Shown here piece by piece: positions 33,517-40,506 of a DNA stretch of 64,000 nucleotides (position 1 is the first letter of the stretch; every line of letters begins with the position of its first letter). The notes under the pieces are model-generated. The model saw only the letters and a program-made list of their open reading frames with translations, did no database searches and had not been told where the DNA came from. The DNA lies in assembly GCF_001499995.1 (NCBI RefSeq), contig NZ_LQIU01000067.1:1-64000 (forward strand), read 5' to 3'. Origin of the DNA: Mycobacterium sp. IS-1496. Lineage in GTDB: Bacteria; Actinomycetota; Actinomycetes; Mycobacteriales; Mycobacteriaceae. The position numbers and the translations under genes are program-made.

Positions 33517-34427
33517 TGCCGTCGGGCGGGAACGAGTTCCGTTCGGGCTTCGTGTGTTTCGTCGGGAGGCCGAACACCGGCAAGTCCACGCTGACCAACG
33601 CGCTCGTCGGCGCCAAGGTGGCGATCACCTCGAACCGGCCCCAGACCACCCGGCACACCATCCGTGGCATCGTGCACCGCGACGAGTTCCAGATCATCCT
33701 CGTCGACACCCCGGGTCTGCACCGGCCCCGCACGCTACTGGGGCAGCGCCTCAACGACCTGGTCAAGACCACCTACTCCGAGGTCGACGTGATCGGGCTG
33801 TGCATCCCCGCCGACGAGGCGATCGGCCCGGGGGACCGGTGGATCCACGAGCAGATCCGCGCCGTCGCGCCGAGGACGACGCTGGTCGCGATCGTCACCA
33901 AGATCGACAAGGTGCCCAGGGACCGGGTCGCCGCGCAGCTGGTCGCGGTCAGTGAACTGGTCGGGCCCGACGCCGAGATCGTGCCGGTATCGGCGACCAG
34001 CGGCGAACAGCTCGACGTGCTGACCGACGTGCTCGCGAGCAAGCTGCCGCCCGGACCGGCGTTCTACCCCGACGGCGAGCTCACCGACGAGCCCGAAGAG
34101 ACGCTGATGGCCGAACTGATCCGCGAGGCCGCGCTCGAAGGGGTGCGCGACGAACTTCCGCACTCTTTGGCTGTCGTCATCGACGAGATGAGCCCGCGCG
34201 AGGGCCGTGACGACCTGATCGACGTGCACGCCATCCTCTACGTCGAACGCGACAGCCAGAAGGGCATCGTGATCGGCAAGGGTGGCGCGCGGCTGCGCGA
34301 GGTCGGCACGGCCGCTCGGACGCAGATCGAGAAACTGCTCGGCACGAAGGTCTACCTCGACCTGCGCGTCAAGATCGCCAAGAACTGGCAGCGCGACCCG
34401 AAACAGCTTGGGCGCCTGGGCTTCTAG
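33516..34427 (+). CDS. era: GTPase Era
   Basis: Era binds the 3' end of 16S rRNA and is needed for 30S maturation. The 303-residue protein has G1 GRPNTGKSTLTNALVG, switch I RPQTTRHTIRG, G3 VDTPGLHRPR, G4 TKID and G5 VSATSGEQ. A C-terminal KH domain has ERDSQKGIVIGKGGARLREV. ATG 33516 overlaps the previous stop by one base. It closes the phoH-era operon and its stop overlaps the convergent amidase stop. Confidence 0.96.
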   Translation: MPSGGNEFRSGFVCFVGRPNTGKSTLTNALVGAKVAITSNRPQTTRHTIRGIVHRDEFQIILVDTPGLHRPRTLLGQRLNDLVKTTYSEVDVIGLCIPADEAIGPGDRWIHEQIRAVAPRTTLVAIVTKIDKVPRDRVAAQLVAVSELVGPDAEIVPVSATSGEQLDVLTDVLASKLPPGPAFYPDGELTDEPEETLMAELIREAALEGVRDELPHSLAVVIDEMSPREGRDDLIDVHAILYVERDSQKGIVIGKGGARLREVGTAARTQIEKLLGTKVYLDLRVKIAKNWQRDPKQLGRLGF

Positions 34428-35938
34428 GCCGTCTCGCGCAGGTCCAGATCGTCCCCCGGCGGTGCGTCGGCCGCCTGAGGCGTCGCGGCGGGCGGCACCT
34501 GCGGCGTCTCCCACCACACCTCGGGCTGGCGGGCGACCCACCCGCTGACCGCCTCGAGTTCGGCGGCCAGCGAGATGAGCAGCGGCTCGCTCTCGGCGGG
34601 GCCCATCAGCTGCACCCCGATCGGCAGCCCGTCGGCGGTGAACCCGGCCGGCACGTTGACCGACGGCCAGCCGAGGAGGTTCCACGGCCAGGTGACCGGA
34701 CACGCCTTGATCATCGTGCGGTCGGTGGCCAGTCCGCCGAGGTCGTCGAAATCGTGGACGCGCGGCGGCGGTTGCGCGGTGGTCGGCGCCAGCACCACGT
34801 CGCAGAGGTTGAACACCCAGCCGATCCGGCGGTGGGCGGCGGCCTCCCTGGCGCGCGCCTTGCGCAGGACGTGTTCGGACAGCAGACGGCCCATCCGCAC
34901 GTTTGCTTTGGTGCGCTTGTCGAGGTCGACGCCGTACCCGAGCCGCTCGGTCCAGTCCAACAGCCCAGAAGTGGAGCGAGACAAGAAGTTCCACGACATG
35001 CCGACGGTGTAGTCGGGGTTCGCGGGCTTCACGGTGTGGCCCAGTTCCTCGAGATGATGGGCGACGGTCTGCAGCGCCGCGCGGATCTCCGGGTGCAGTG
35101 TGGCGCGGAAACCGGTGAAGGGGAACTTCGTCGAGAACCCGATCCGCAGCGGACCCGGTGCCCGGGCGACGTACTCCGACACCCGTACCGGCGCGGGGCG
35201 GTGCAGATCACCGGTCGCGTTGCCCGAGGCCGCGTCGAGCACCAGCGCCGCGTCGGCGACCGTGCGCGCGAGCACCCCGTTGACCGTGATGCCGTTGAAC
35301 GCCTCGGCCAGCGGCGAGGTCGAGATGCGGCCGCGCTGCGGTTTGATGCCGACGACATGGCACCAGGCCGCCGGGATGCGCACGCTGCCCGCGCCGTCGG
35401 AGCCGATCGCCGCGGTGACCAACCCGGCGGCGACCGCCGCCGCGCTCCCGCCCGACGACCCGCCGGGAGTGTGCTCGCGTGACCACGGGTTGCGGGTGTG
35501 GCCGAAGGCCGGTCCGCTGGTGAACGGCCACTGGCCGAGCTCGCAGGTGTTGGTCTTGCCGACGATCACCGCCCCGGCGGCGCGCAGCCGTCGGACCACC
35601 TCGGCGTCCGCGGTGGCCGGCCGCACCGTGCCGCTGGTGCCGAACCGCGTCGGCACCCCCGCGACGTCCACGTCGTCCTTCACGGCGATCGGAATGCCGA
35701 GCAGCGGGCGCAGATCTCCTGCGGCGCGCCGGCGGTCGGCCTCGGCCGCGGCGGCGAGCGCCTGTTCGGCCAGCACCACCCGGAACGCGTTGAGGGTCGG
35801 CTGGCTGGCGGAGATGGCGTGCAGAGACCGGCGCACCAGATCCTCCGCCGTCACCGCACCACTGGCGAGCTGATAGAGCTGGTCGGTCAGGGTCGGGAAG
35901 GCGGTTCGAGCGGGGCGGGGAACAGACGAAGCGGCCAT
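34424..35938 (-). CDS. amiA2: Amidase, AmiA2-like (amidase signature family)
   Basis: A 504-residue amidase-signature enzyme that would hydrolyse a carboxamide of unknown identity. The Ser-cisSer-Lys site is seen as the lysine in GIPIAVKDDVDVAG, the first serine in TPGGSSGGSAAAVAAG, and GSDGAGSVRIPAAWCHVVG. The start MAASSVPRPART at 35938 was chosen; the frame extends far upstream only as antisense of recO. It matches Rv2363 between era and recO in M. tuberculosis, hence the symbol, which is given on position and family. Confidence 0.85.
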   Translation of the reverse strand: MAASSVPRPARTAFPTLTDQLYQLASGAVTAEDLVRRSLHAISASQPTLNAFRVVLAEQALAAAAEADRRRAAGDLRPLLGIPIAVKDDVDVAGVPTRFGTSGTVRPATADAEVVRRLRAAGAVIVGKTNTCELGQWPFTSGPAFGHTRNPWSREHTPGGSSGGSAAAVAAGLVTAAIGSDGAGSVRIPAAWCHVVGIKPQRGRISTSPLAEAFNGITVNGVLARTVADAALVLDAASGNATGDLHRPAPVRVSEYVARAPGPLRIGFSTKFPFTGFRATLHPEIRAALQTVAHHLEELGHTVKPANPDYTVGMSWNFLSRSTSGLLDWTERLGYGVDLDKRTKANVRMGRLLSEHVLRKARAREAAAHRRIGWVFNLCDVVLAPTTAQPPPRVHDFDDLGGLATDRTMIKACPVTWPWNLLGWPSVNVPAGFTADGLPIGVQLMGPAESEPLLISLAAELEAVSGWVARQPEVWWETPQVPPAATPQAADAPPGDDLDLRETA

Positions 35939-36001
35939 CGGCTCCAACCATATCGGCGTTGCCAACCGAGCATTGTCCGACTGTGGTGGAACACTGGTCT
36001 G

Positions 36002-36832
36002 ATGCGGCTGTACCGGGACCGCGCTGTCGTGCTGCGCCAACACAAGCTGGGTGAGGCCGACCGGATCGTCACCCTGCTGACCCGCGACCACGGGCTGGTC
36101 CGTGCGGTCGCCAAGGGGGTGCGCCGTACCCGCAGCAAGTTCGGCGCGCGGCTGGAACCGTTCGCGCACATCGACGTCCAACTGCACCCGGGCCGCAATC
36201 TGGACATCGTCACGCAGGTGCAGGCGATCGACGCGTTCGCCTCCGACATCGTCAGCGACTACGGCCGTTACACGTCGGCCTGCGCGGTGCTCGAGACGGC
36301 CGAGCGCCTCGCCGGTGAGGAGCGTGCCCCGATGCCCGCGCTGCACCGGCTGACCGTCGGCGCGTTGCGCGCGGTCGCCGACGGCAGCCGCCCTCGCGAA
36401 CTGGTGCTGGATGCATACCTGTTGCGCGCCATGGGAATCGCGGGCTGGGCGCCGGCGCTGACCGAATGCGCCCGCTGCGCCACCCCCGGCCCGCACCGGG
36501 CGTTCCACGTCGCGGCAGGCGGCAGCGTGTGCGTGCACTGCCGGCCGTCGGGGTCGGTGACCCCGCCGCAGGCCGTGCTGGACCTGATGGCCGCGCTGCA
36601 CGACGGCGACTGGCCGGCCGCCGAGGCGTCGACCCCGTCGCACCGCAGTCAGGCCAGCGGGTTGGTGGCCGCCCACCTGCAATGGCATCTGGAGCGGCAG
36701 TTGCGCACATTGCCGCTGGTGGAGCGTGTCTACCGAGTCGATCATGCGGTCGCTGATCACAGGGTTTCGCTGTTGCGGCAGGATGTGCACCGTGGTGACG
36801 AACCGGGTGGGCAGCTCGCGGCGGGGAGCTGA
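36002..36832 (+). CDS. recO: DNA repair protein RecO
   Basis: RecO helps load RecA and anneals single strands in the RecFOR pathway. The 276-residue protein has an N-terminal OB fold (MRLYRDRAVVLRQHKLGEAD, then GVRRTRSKFGARLEPF) and a helical domain. A zinc element has CARC at about residues 158-161 and CVHC about 20 residues later. ATG 36002 matches the family start. It is divergent from the amidase and overlaps uppS. Confidence 0.94.
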   Translation: MRLYRDRAVVLRQHKLGEADRIVTLLTRDHGLVRAVAKGVRRTRSKFGARLEPFAHIDVQLHPGRNLDIVTQVQAIDAFASDIVSDYGRYTSACAVLETAERLAGEERAPMPALHRLTVGALRAVADGSRPRELVLDAYLLRAMGIAGWAPALTECARCATPGPHRAFHVAAGGSVCVHCRPSGSVTPPQAVLDLMAALHDGDWPAAEASTPSHRSQASGLVAAHLQWHLERQLRTLPLVERVYRVDHAVADHRVSLLRQDVHRGDEPGGQLAAGS

Positions 36833-37706
36833 GCGCAAGAAGTCGCAGTTCCCGCAGCTCGACCCACCTGCCGACGACTATCCGACCTTCCCCGACAAGT
36901 CGACGTGGCCGGTCGTGTTCCCCGAACTGCCGCCCAACACCAACGGCCGATTCGCCCGTCCGCCACAGCACACCAGCAAGGCCGCCGCACCCAAGATCCC
37001 GGCCGACCAGGTGCCGCAGCATGTCGCGGTCGTGATGGACGGTAACGGCCGGTGGGCGACCCAGCGCGGGCTCGGCCGCACCGAAGGCCACAAGATGGGC
37101 GAGGCGGTGCTGATCGACATCACCTGCGGGGCCATCGAGATCGGCATCAAGCACCTGACGGTGTACGCGTTCTCCACCGAGAACTGGAAACGCAGCACCG
37201 AAGAGGTGCGCTTCCTGATGGGGTTCAACCGCGAGGTGGTCCGCCGCCGGCGGGAGAACCTCAACGACATGGGCGTGCGGATGCGCTGGGTCGGCTCCCG
37301 GCCGCGGATGTGGCGCAGCGTGAGCAAGGAGTTCGACATCGCCGAGGAGATGACGGTCGACAACGACGTCATCACCATCAACTACTGCGTCAACTACGGC
37401 GGACGCACCGAGATCGTCGAGGCCGCGCGCCAGCTCGCGCAGGAGGCGGTCGACGGCAAGGTGAACCCGAGCCGGATCACCGAGGCCGCCTTCGCCAGAC
37501 ACCTGCACCGGCCCGACATCCCCGACGTCGACCTGTTCATCCGCACGTCGGGGGAACAGCGGGCCAGCAACTTCCTGCTGTGGCAGTCCGCGTACGCCGA
37601 GTACGTCTTCCAGGACAAGCTGTGGCCGGACTACGACCGCCGCGATCTGTGGGCGGCGTGCGAGGAGTACGTCAGCCGCAACCGACGCTTCGGCAGAGCC
37701 GAATGA
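36783..37706 (+). CDS. uppS: Decaprenyl diphosphate synthase (cis-prenyltransferase) UppS
   Basis: The enzyme extends allylic diphosphates with isopentenyl diphosphate in cis to give the decaprenyl carrier lipid for peptidoglycan, arabinogalactan and LAM. The 307-residue form begins MCTVVTNRVGSSRR and shows HVAVVMDGNGRWATQRGL (catalytic Asp), EGHKMGEAV, YAFSTENWKRS, RTSGEQRASNFLLWQSAY and FQDKLWPDYD. The start is uncertain: ATG 36783, GTG 36792, GTG 36795 and GTG 36807 are in frame, and the first overlaps recO by 50 nt. Its stop lies in the first copy of a tandem repeat. Confidence 0.93.
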   Translation: MCTVVTNRVGSSRRGAERKKSQFPQLDPPADDYPTFPDKSTWPVVFPELPPNTNGRFARPPQHTSKAAAPKIPADQVPQHVAVVMDGNGRWATQRGLGRTEGHKMGEAVLIDITCGAIEIGIKHLTVYAFSTENWKRSTEEVRFLMGFNREVVRRRRENLNDMGVRMRWVGSRPRMWRSVSKEFDIAEEMTVDNDVITINYCVNYGGRTEIVEAARQLAQEAVDGKVNPSRITEAAFARHLHRPDIPDVDLFIRTSGEQRASNFLLWQSAYAEYVFQDKLWPDYDRRDLWAACEEYVSRNRRFGRAE

Positions 37707-37768
37707 TGTGCCTGAGCGGCAGAGCCGAATGATGTGCCTGAGCGGCAGAGCCGAATGATGTGCCTGAG
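37691..37768 (+). repeat. Three exact tandem copies of a 26-bp unit across the uppS stop
   Basis: The unit starts CGGCAGAGCC and ends CCTGAG. Copies are at 37691-37716, 37717-37742 and 37743-37768, with no mismatch, followed by CGG. Copy 1 encodes the last residues of uppS (GRAE) and its TGA; copies 2 and 3 repeat that tail and stop downstream. Copy 3 holds a possible GTG start (37760) for the next gene. Exact identity suggests recent slippage and a possible variable-number locus. Confidence 0.95.
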
Positions 37769-37780
37769 CGGACGCGCCTG

Positions 37781-38209
37781 ATGGACCTGCAGCGGCGGTT
37801 GGCCGCCGTGCTCGACGGGTTCGTCGACGCGGTGACCCCGGAGGCCGACGGTGCGCTCACCGTGCGCCACGACGGGACCATCGCCTCGCTGCGGGTGGTC
37901 ACCATCGCCGAGGGCCTGGAACTGGTCTCGCTCACCCAGATCCTGGCGTGGGATCTACCGCTGGACGCCAAGCTGCGCACCGCGGTCGCCGAGTACGCGC
38001 ACGGCACGCTGCTCGGAACGGTGTCGCTGGCGGCCAAGAGCAGTTCGAAGGAGATCGCCGCAGGCGCCAGGCGCAATTCGAAGAAGACCGCTGATGTGTT
38101 GCTGCGCTACAACTTCCCGGCTGCCGGTCTCGCCGACGAGGCGTTGCGCACGCTGATCCTGTTGGTGCTCAGCGCCGGGGCCGACATCCGCCGGGCGCTA
38201 GCCGGCTGA
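37781..38209 (+). CDS. Conserved hypothetical protein, Rv2360c-like
   Basis: A 142-residue protein beginning MDLQRRLAAVLDGFVDAVTP, with an N-terminal alpha/beta part (LTVRHDGTIASLRVVTIAEG) and a C-terminal helical part (YNFPAAGLADEALRTLILLV). I do not recognise a functional domain. ATG 37781 is preferred; GTG 37760 in the last repeat copy would add seven residues. It lies between uppS and zur as in M. tuberculosis, and its 3' end overlaps the zur stop by 12 bp on the other strand. Confidence 0.75.
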   Translation: MDLQRRLAAVLDGFVDAVTPEADGALTVRHDGTIASLRVVTIAEGLELVSLTQILAWDLPLDAKLRTAVAEYAHGTLLGTVSLAAKSSSKEIAAGARRNSKKTADVLLRYNFPAAGLADEALRTLILLVLSAGADIRRALAG

Positions 38210-38593
38210 GCAGTCCCCGCACAGTCCGAAGATCTCGATGGTGTGGCTCACGTCGGAGAACCCGTGTTCGCGGGCGATGTCGGCGGCCCAGGTCTCGACC
38301 TGACCGCCCTGGATCTCGACGGCGGCGCCGCAGGCGCGGCACACGAGATGGTGGTGGTGGTCGGCCGAGCAGCGGCGGTAGACCGACTCGCCGGTGTCGG
38401 TGCGCAGGACGTCGACCAGGCCGGACTCCGCCATCGACTGCAGAGTGCGGTACACGGTGGTCAAGCCGATGCCCTCGCCGCGACGCTTGAGCGCATCGTG
38501 TAGCTCCTGGGCCGAGCGGAATTCGTCGAGTCCGTCGAGCAGGTCGGCGATCGCCGCCCGCTGCCGGGTGGCGCGGACCGGGGCCGGGCTCAC
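38198..38593 (-). CDS. zur: Zinc uptake regulator Zur (FurB)
   Basis: A 131-residue Fur-family repressor of zinc uptake genes. The winged helix has RQRAAIADLLDGLDEFRSAQ and IGLTTVYRTLQSMAESGLVD. The metal region has RRCSADHHHHLVCRACGAAV and GLCGDC, giving the two CxxC pairs of the structural zinc site and the His-rich sensing loop. The GTG at 38593 overlaps the smtB stop by 4 nt, so smtB and zur are co-translated and zinc-responsive, as in M. tuberculosis Rv2358-Rv2359. Confidence 0.93.
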   Translation of the reverse strand: MSPAPVRATRQRAAIADLLDGLDEFRSAQELHDALKRRGEGIGLTTVYRTLQSMAESGLVDVLRTDTGESVYRRCSADHHHHLVCRACGAAVEIQGGQVETWAADIAREHGFSDVSHTIEIFGLCGDCSAG

Positions 38594-38952
38594 CGAACGT
38601 CCTCACCGGCGTGCGCGACGGCGTCGGTGACGATGTGCACCAGGTGTGCGTCGACGAGCCGGTAGAGCACTTCGCGGCCGGACCGCTCACTGGCCACCAC
38701 ACCCGCCTGCTTGAGGATGCGCAGGTGCTGGCTGACCAGGGGCTGGGGGACTCCCAGCGCGTCGACGAGTTCGTGGACGCAGCGCGCCGAATGCTGCAGG
38801 TGCAGCACGATCGCGATCCGAACCGGTGCGGCCAGCGCCCGCAGCAGTTCGCCTGCGGTGTCGAGCACCTCGCGCGGGGGCAGCTCCGGCAGCGGCGCCG
38901 CGCCGTGCTGGTGAGCGGCGTCCGATGCCACGGTGCTGGAAACGATTTTCAT
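38590..38952 (-). CDS. smtB: ArsR/SmtB-family zinc-responsive repressor
   Basis: SmtB represses the smtB-zur operon when zinc is scarce and lets go when zinc binds. The protein (120 residues from ATG 38952) has the ArsR helix-turn-helix: LAAPVRIAIVLHLQHSARCV, LGVPQPLVSQHLRILKQAG and SERSGREVLYRLVD, ending DAHLVHIVTDAVAHAGED with the alpha-5 metal residues. GTG 38931 is an alternative start. The frame stays open to 39051, but that part lacks family similarity. Confidence 0.9.
   Translation of the reverse strand: MKIVSSTVASDAAHQHGAAPLPELPPREVLDTAGELLRALAAPVRIAIVLHLQHSARCVHELVDALGVPQPLVSQHLRILKQAGVVASERSGREVLYRLVDAHLVHIVTDAVAHAGEDVR
38937..38951. promoter_or_regulatory. Candidate Zur-type palindrome at the smtB start
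   Basis: TGGAAACGATTTTCA is an imperfect 7-1-7 palindrome resembling the AT-rich TGAAAA-n-TTTTCA type of Zur/Fur sites. It overlaps the proposed smtB start codon, which makes it either an operator or chance. Next to it, TATGG-N6-CCATA (38953-38968) is a second inverted repeat that could serve SmtB. Both are by-eye calls. Confidence 0.35.
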
Positions 38953-39044
38953 TATGGCTGCCACCATACATGCAGCGATTCGCATGTCAACGGCTCCGAC
39001 GCGGTGGCGGGAGGGCTCCGTCGCGCCCACTACGCTGTTGCACC

Positions 39045-40427
39045 GTGGCATCCATCATCGACACCGTTGCGAACCTGGCGAAACGCCGTGGACTGGTCTA
39101 CCAATCCGGTGAGATCTACGGCGGCACGAAGTCGGCGTGGGACTACGGACCGCTCGGGGTGGAGCTCAAGGAGAACATCAAGCGGCAGTGGTGGCGGTCG
39201 GTGGTCACCGGCCGTGACGACGTCGTCGGCCTCGACAGCGCGATCATCCTGCCGCGCGAGGTGTGGGTGGCCTCCGGCCACGTCGAGGTGTTCAACGATC
39301 CGCTCGTCGAATGCCTGAACTGCCACAAGCGGCACCGGCAGGACCACATGCAGGAGGCCTACGCGGCCAAGAAGGGTCTCGACGACCCCGATTCGGTGCC
39401 GATGGACGAGATCGTCTGCCCGGACTGCGGCACCAAGGGCCAGTGGACCGAACCGCGCGACTTCAACATGATGCTCAAGACCTACCTCGGCCCGATCGAG
39501 ACCGAGGAGGGGCTGCACTACCTGCGGCCCGAGACGGCCCAGGGCATCTTCGTCAACTTCGCCAACGTCGTGACCACCGCGCGGAGGAAACCGCCGTTCG
39601 GCATCGGCCAGATCGGCAAGAGCTTCCGCAACGAGATCACCCCGGGCAACTTTATCTTCCGCACCCGCGAGTTCGAGCAGATGGAGATGGAGTTCTTCGT
39701 CGAACCGTCGACCGCCAAGGAATGGCACCAGTACTGGATCGACACCAGGCTGCAGTGGTACGTCGACCTCGGCATCGACCGCGACAACCTGCGCCTCTAC
39801 GAGCATCCGAAGGACAAGCTGTCGCACTACTCGGACCGCACGGTCGACATCGAGTACAAGTTCGGCTTCGCCGGCAATCCGTGGGGTGAGCTCGAGGGTG
39901 TCGCCAACCGCACCGACTTCGACCTGTCCACGCACTCCAAGCACTCCGGCACCGACCTGTCGTTCTACGACCAGGCCAGCGACACCCGCTACACGCCGTA
40001 CGTGATCGAGCCGGCGGCCGGGCTGACCCGGTCGCTGATGGCCTTCCTCGTCGACGCCTACACCGAGGACGAGGCGCCCAACGCCAAGGGCGGCGTCGAC
40101 AAGCGCACCGTGCTGCGACTCGACCCGCGGCTCGCCCCGGTCAAGGCCGCGGTGCTGCCGCTGTCACGCCACGCCGACCTGTCACCCAAGGCGCGTGACC
40201 TCGCCGCGGAGCTGCGCAAGAACTGGAACGTCGAGTTCGACGACGCCGGCGCGATCGGCCGGCGCTACCGCCGCCAGGACGAGATCGGCACCCCCTACTG
40301 CATCACCGTCGACTTCGACTCGCTCGAGGACCACGCCGTGACGATCCGCGAGCGCGACACGATGACGCAGGACCGCATCGGCCTCGACGCGGTCGGCGAC
40401 TATCTCGCGGTGCGGCTGGGGGGCTGA
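39045..40427 (+). CDS. glyS: Glycyl-tRNA synthetase (alpha2 type)
   Basis: GlyRS charges tRNA-Gly. The 460-residue class II enzyme has motif 1 region GEIYGGTKSAWDYGPLG, GIFVNFANVVTTARRKPPFG, motif 2 SFRNEITPGNFIFRTREFEQ, motif 3 near GLTRSLMAFLVDAYTEDEAP, and an anticodon domain ending YLAVRLGG. A zinc ribbon is inserted: C90xxC93 and C125xxC128 (ECLNCHKRH, VCPDCGTKG). GTG 39045 starts it. It is divergent from smtB-zur across 92 bp, so zinc regulators and a zinc-ribbon enzyme share a promoter region. Confidence 0.95.
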   Translation: MASIIDTVANLAKRRGLVYQSGEIYGGTKSAWDYGPLGVELKENIKRQWWRSVVTGRDDVVGLDSAIILPREVWVASGHVEVFNDPLVECLNCHKRHRQDHMQEAYAAKKGLDDPDSVPMDEIVCPDCGTKGQWTEPRDFNMMLKTYLGPIETEEGLHYLRPETAQGIFVNFANVVTTARRKPPFGIGQIGKSFRNEITPGNFIFRTREFEQMEMEFFVEPSTAKEWHQYWIDTRLQWYVDLGIDRDNLRLYEHPKDKLSHYSDRTVDIEYKFGFAGNPWGELEGVANRTDFDLSTHSKHSGTDLSFYDQASDTRYTPYVIEPAAGLTRSLMAFLVDAYTEDEAPNAKGGVDKRTVLRLDPRLAPVKAAVLPLSRHADLSPKARDLAAELRKNWNVEFDDAGAIGRRYRRQDEIGTPYCITVDFDSLEDHAVTIRERDTMTQDRIGLDAVGDYLAVRLGG

Positions 40428-40441
40428 TGACCTCCCTGCGC

Positions 40442-40497
40442 GAGCAGACACAGAATCGCCCTTTTTCGCGCGAGAACGGGTGACTCTGCGTCTGCTC
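40442..40497. terminator. 20-bp imperfect inverted repeat between glyS and the TPM gene
   Basis: GAGCAGACACAGAATCGCCC pairs with GGGTGACTCTGCGTCTGCTC across a 16-nt loop with TTTTT; 17 of 20 positions are complementary and the other three can form G-U or A-C contacts on one strand. It fills the gap between the convergent stops at 40427 and 40507, so a shared terminator is likely. The arm also looks like a mycobacterial repeated palindrome. Confidence 0.6.
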
Positions 40498-40506
40498 GGC
40501 GAAATT

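Noticed and set aside
36726..36783. Longer uppS reading from 36726
   Set aside because: It would overlap recO by more than 100 nt and the added residues are not like the family; the start is more likely between 36783 and 36807.
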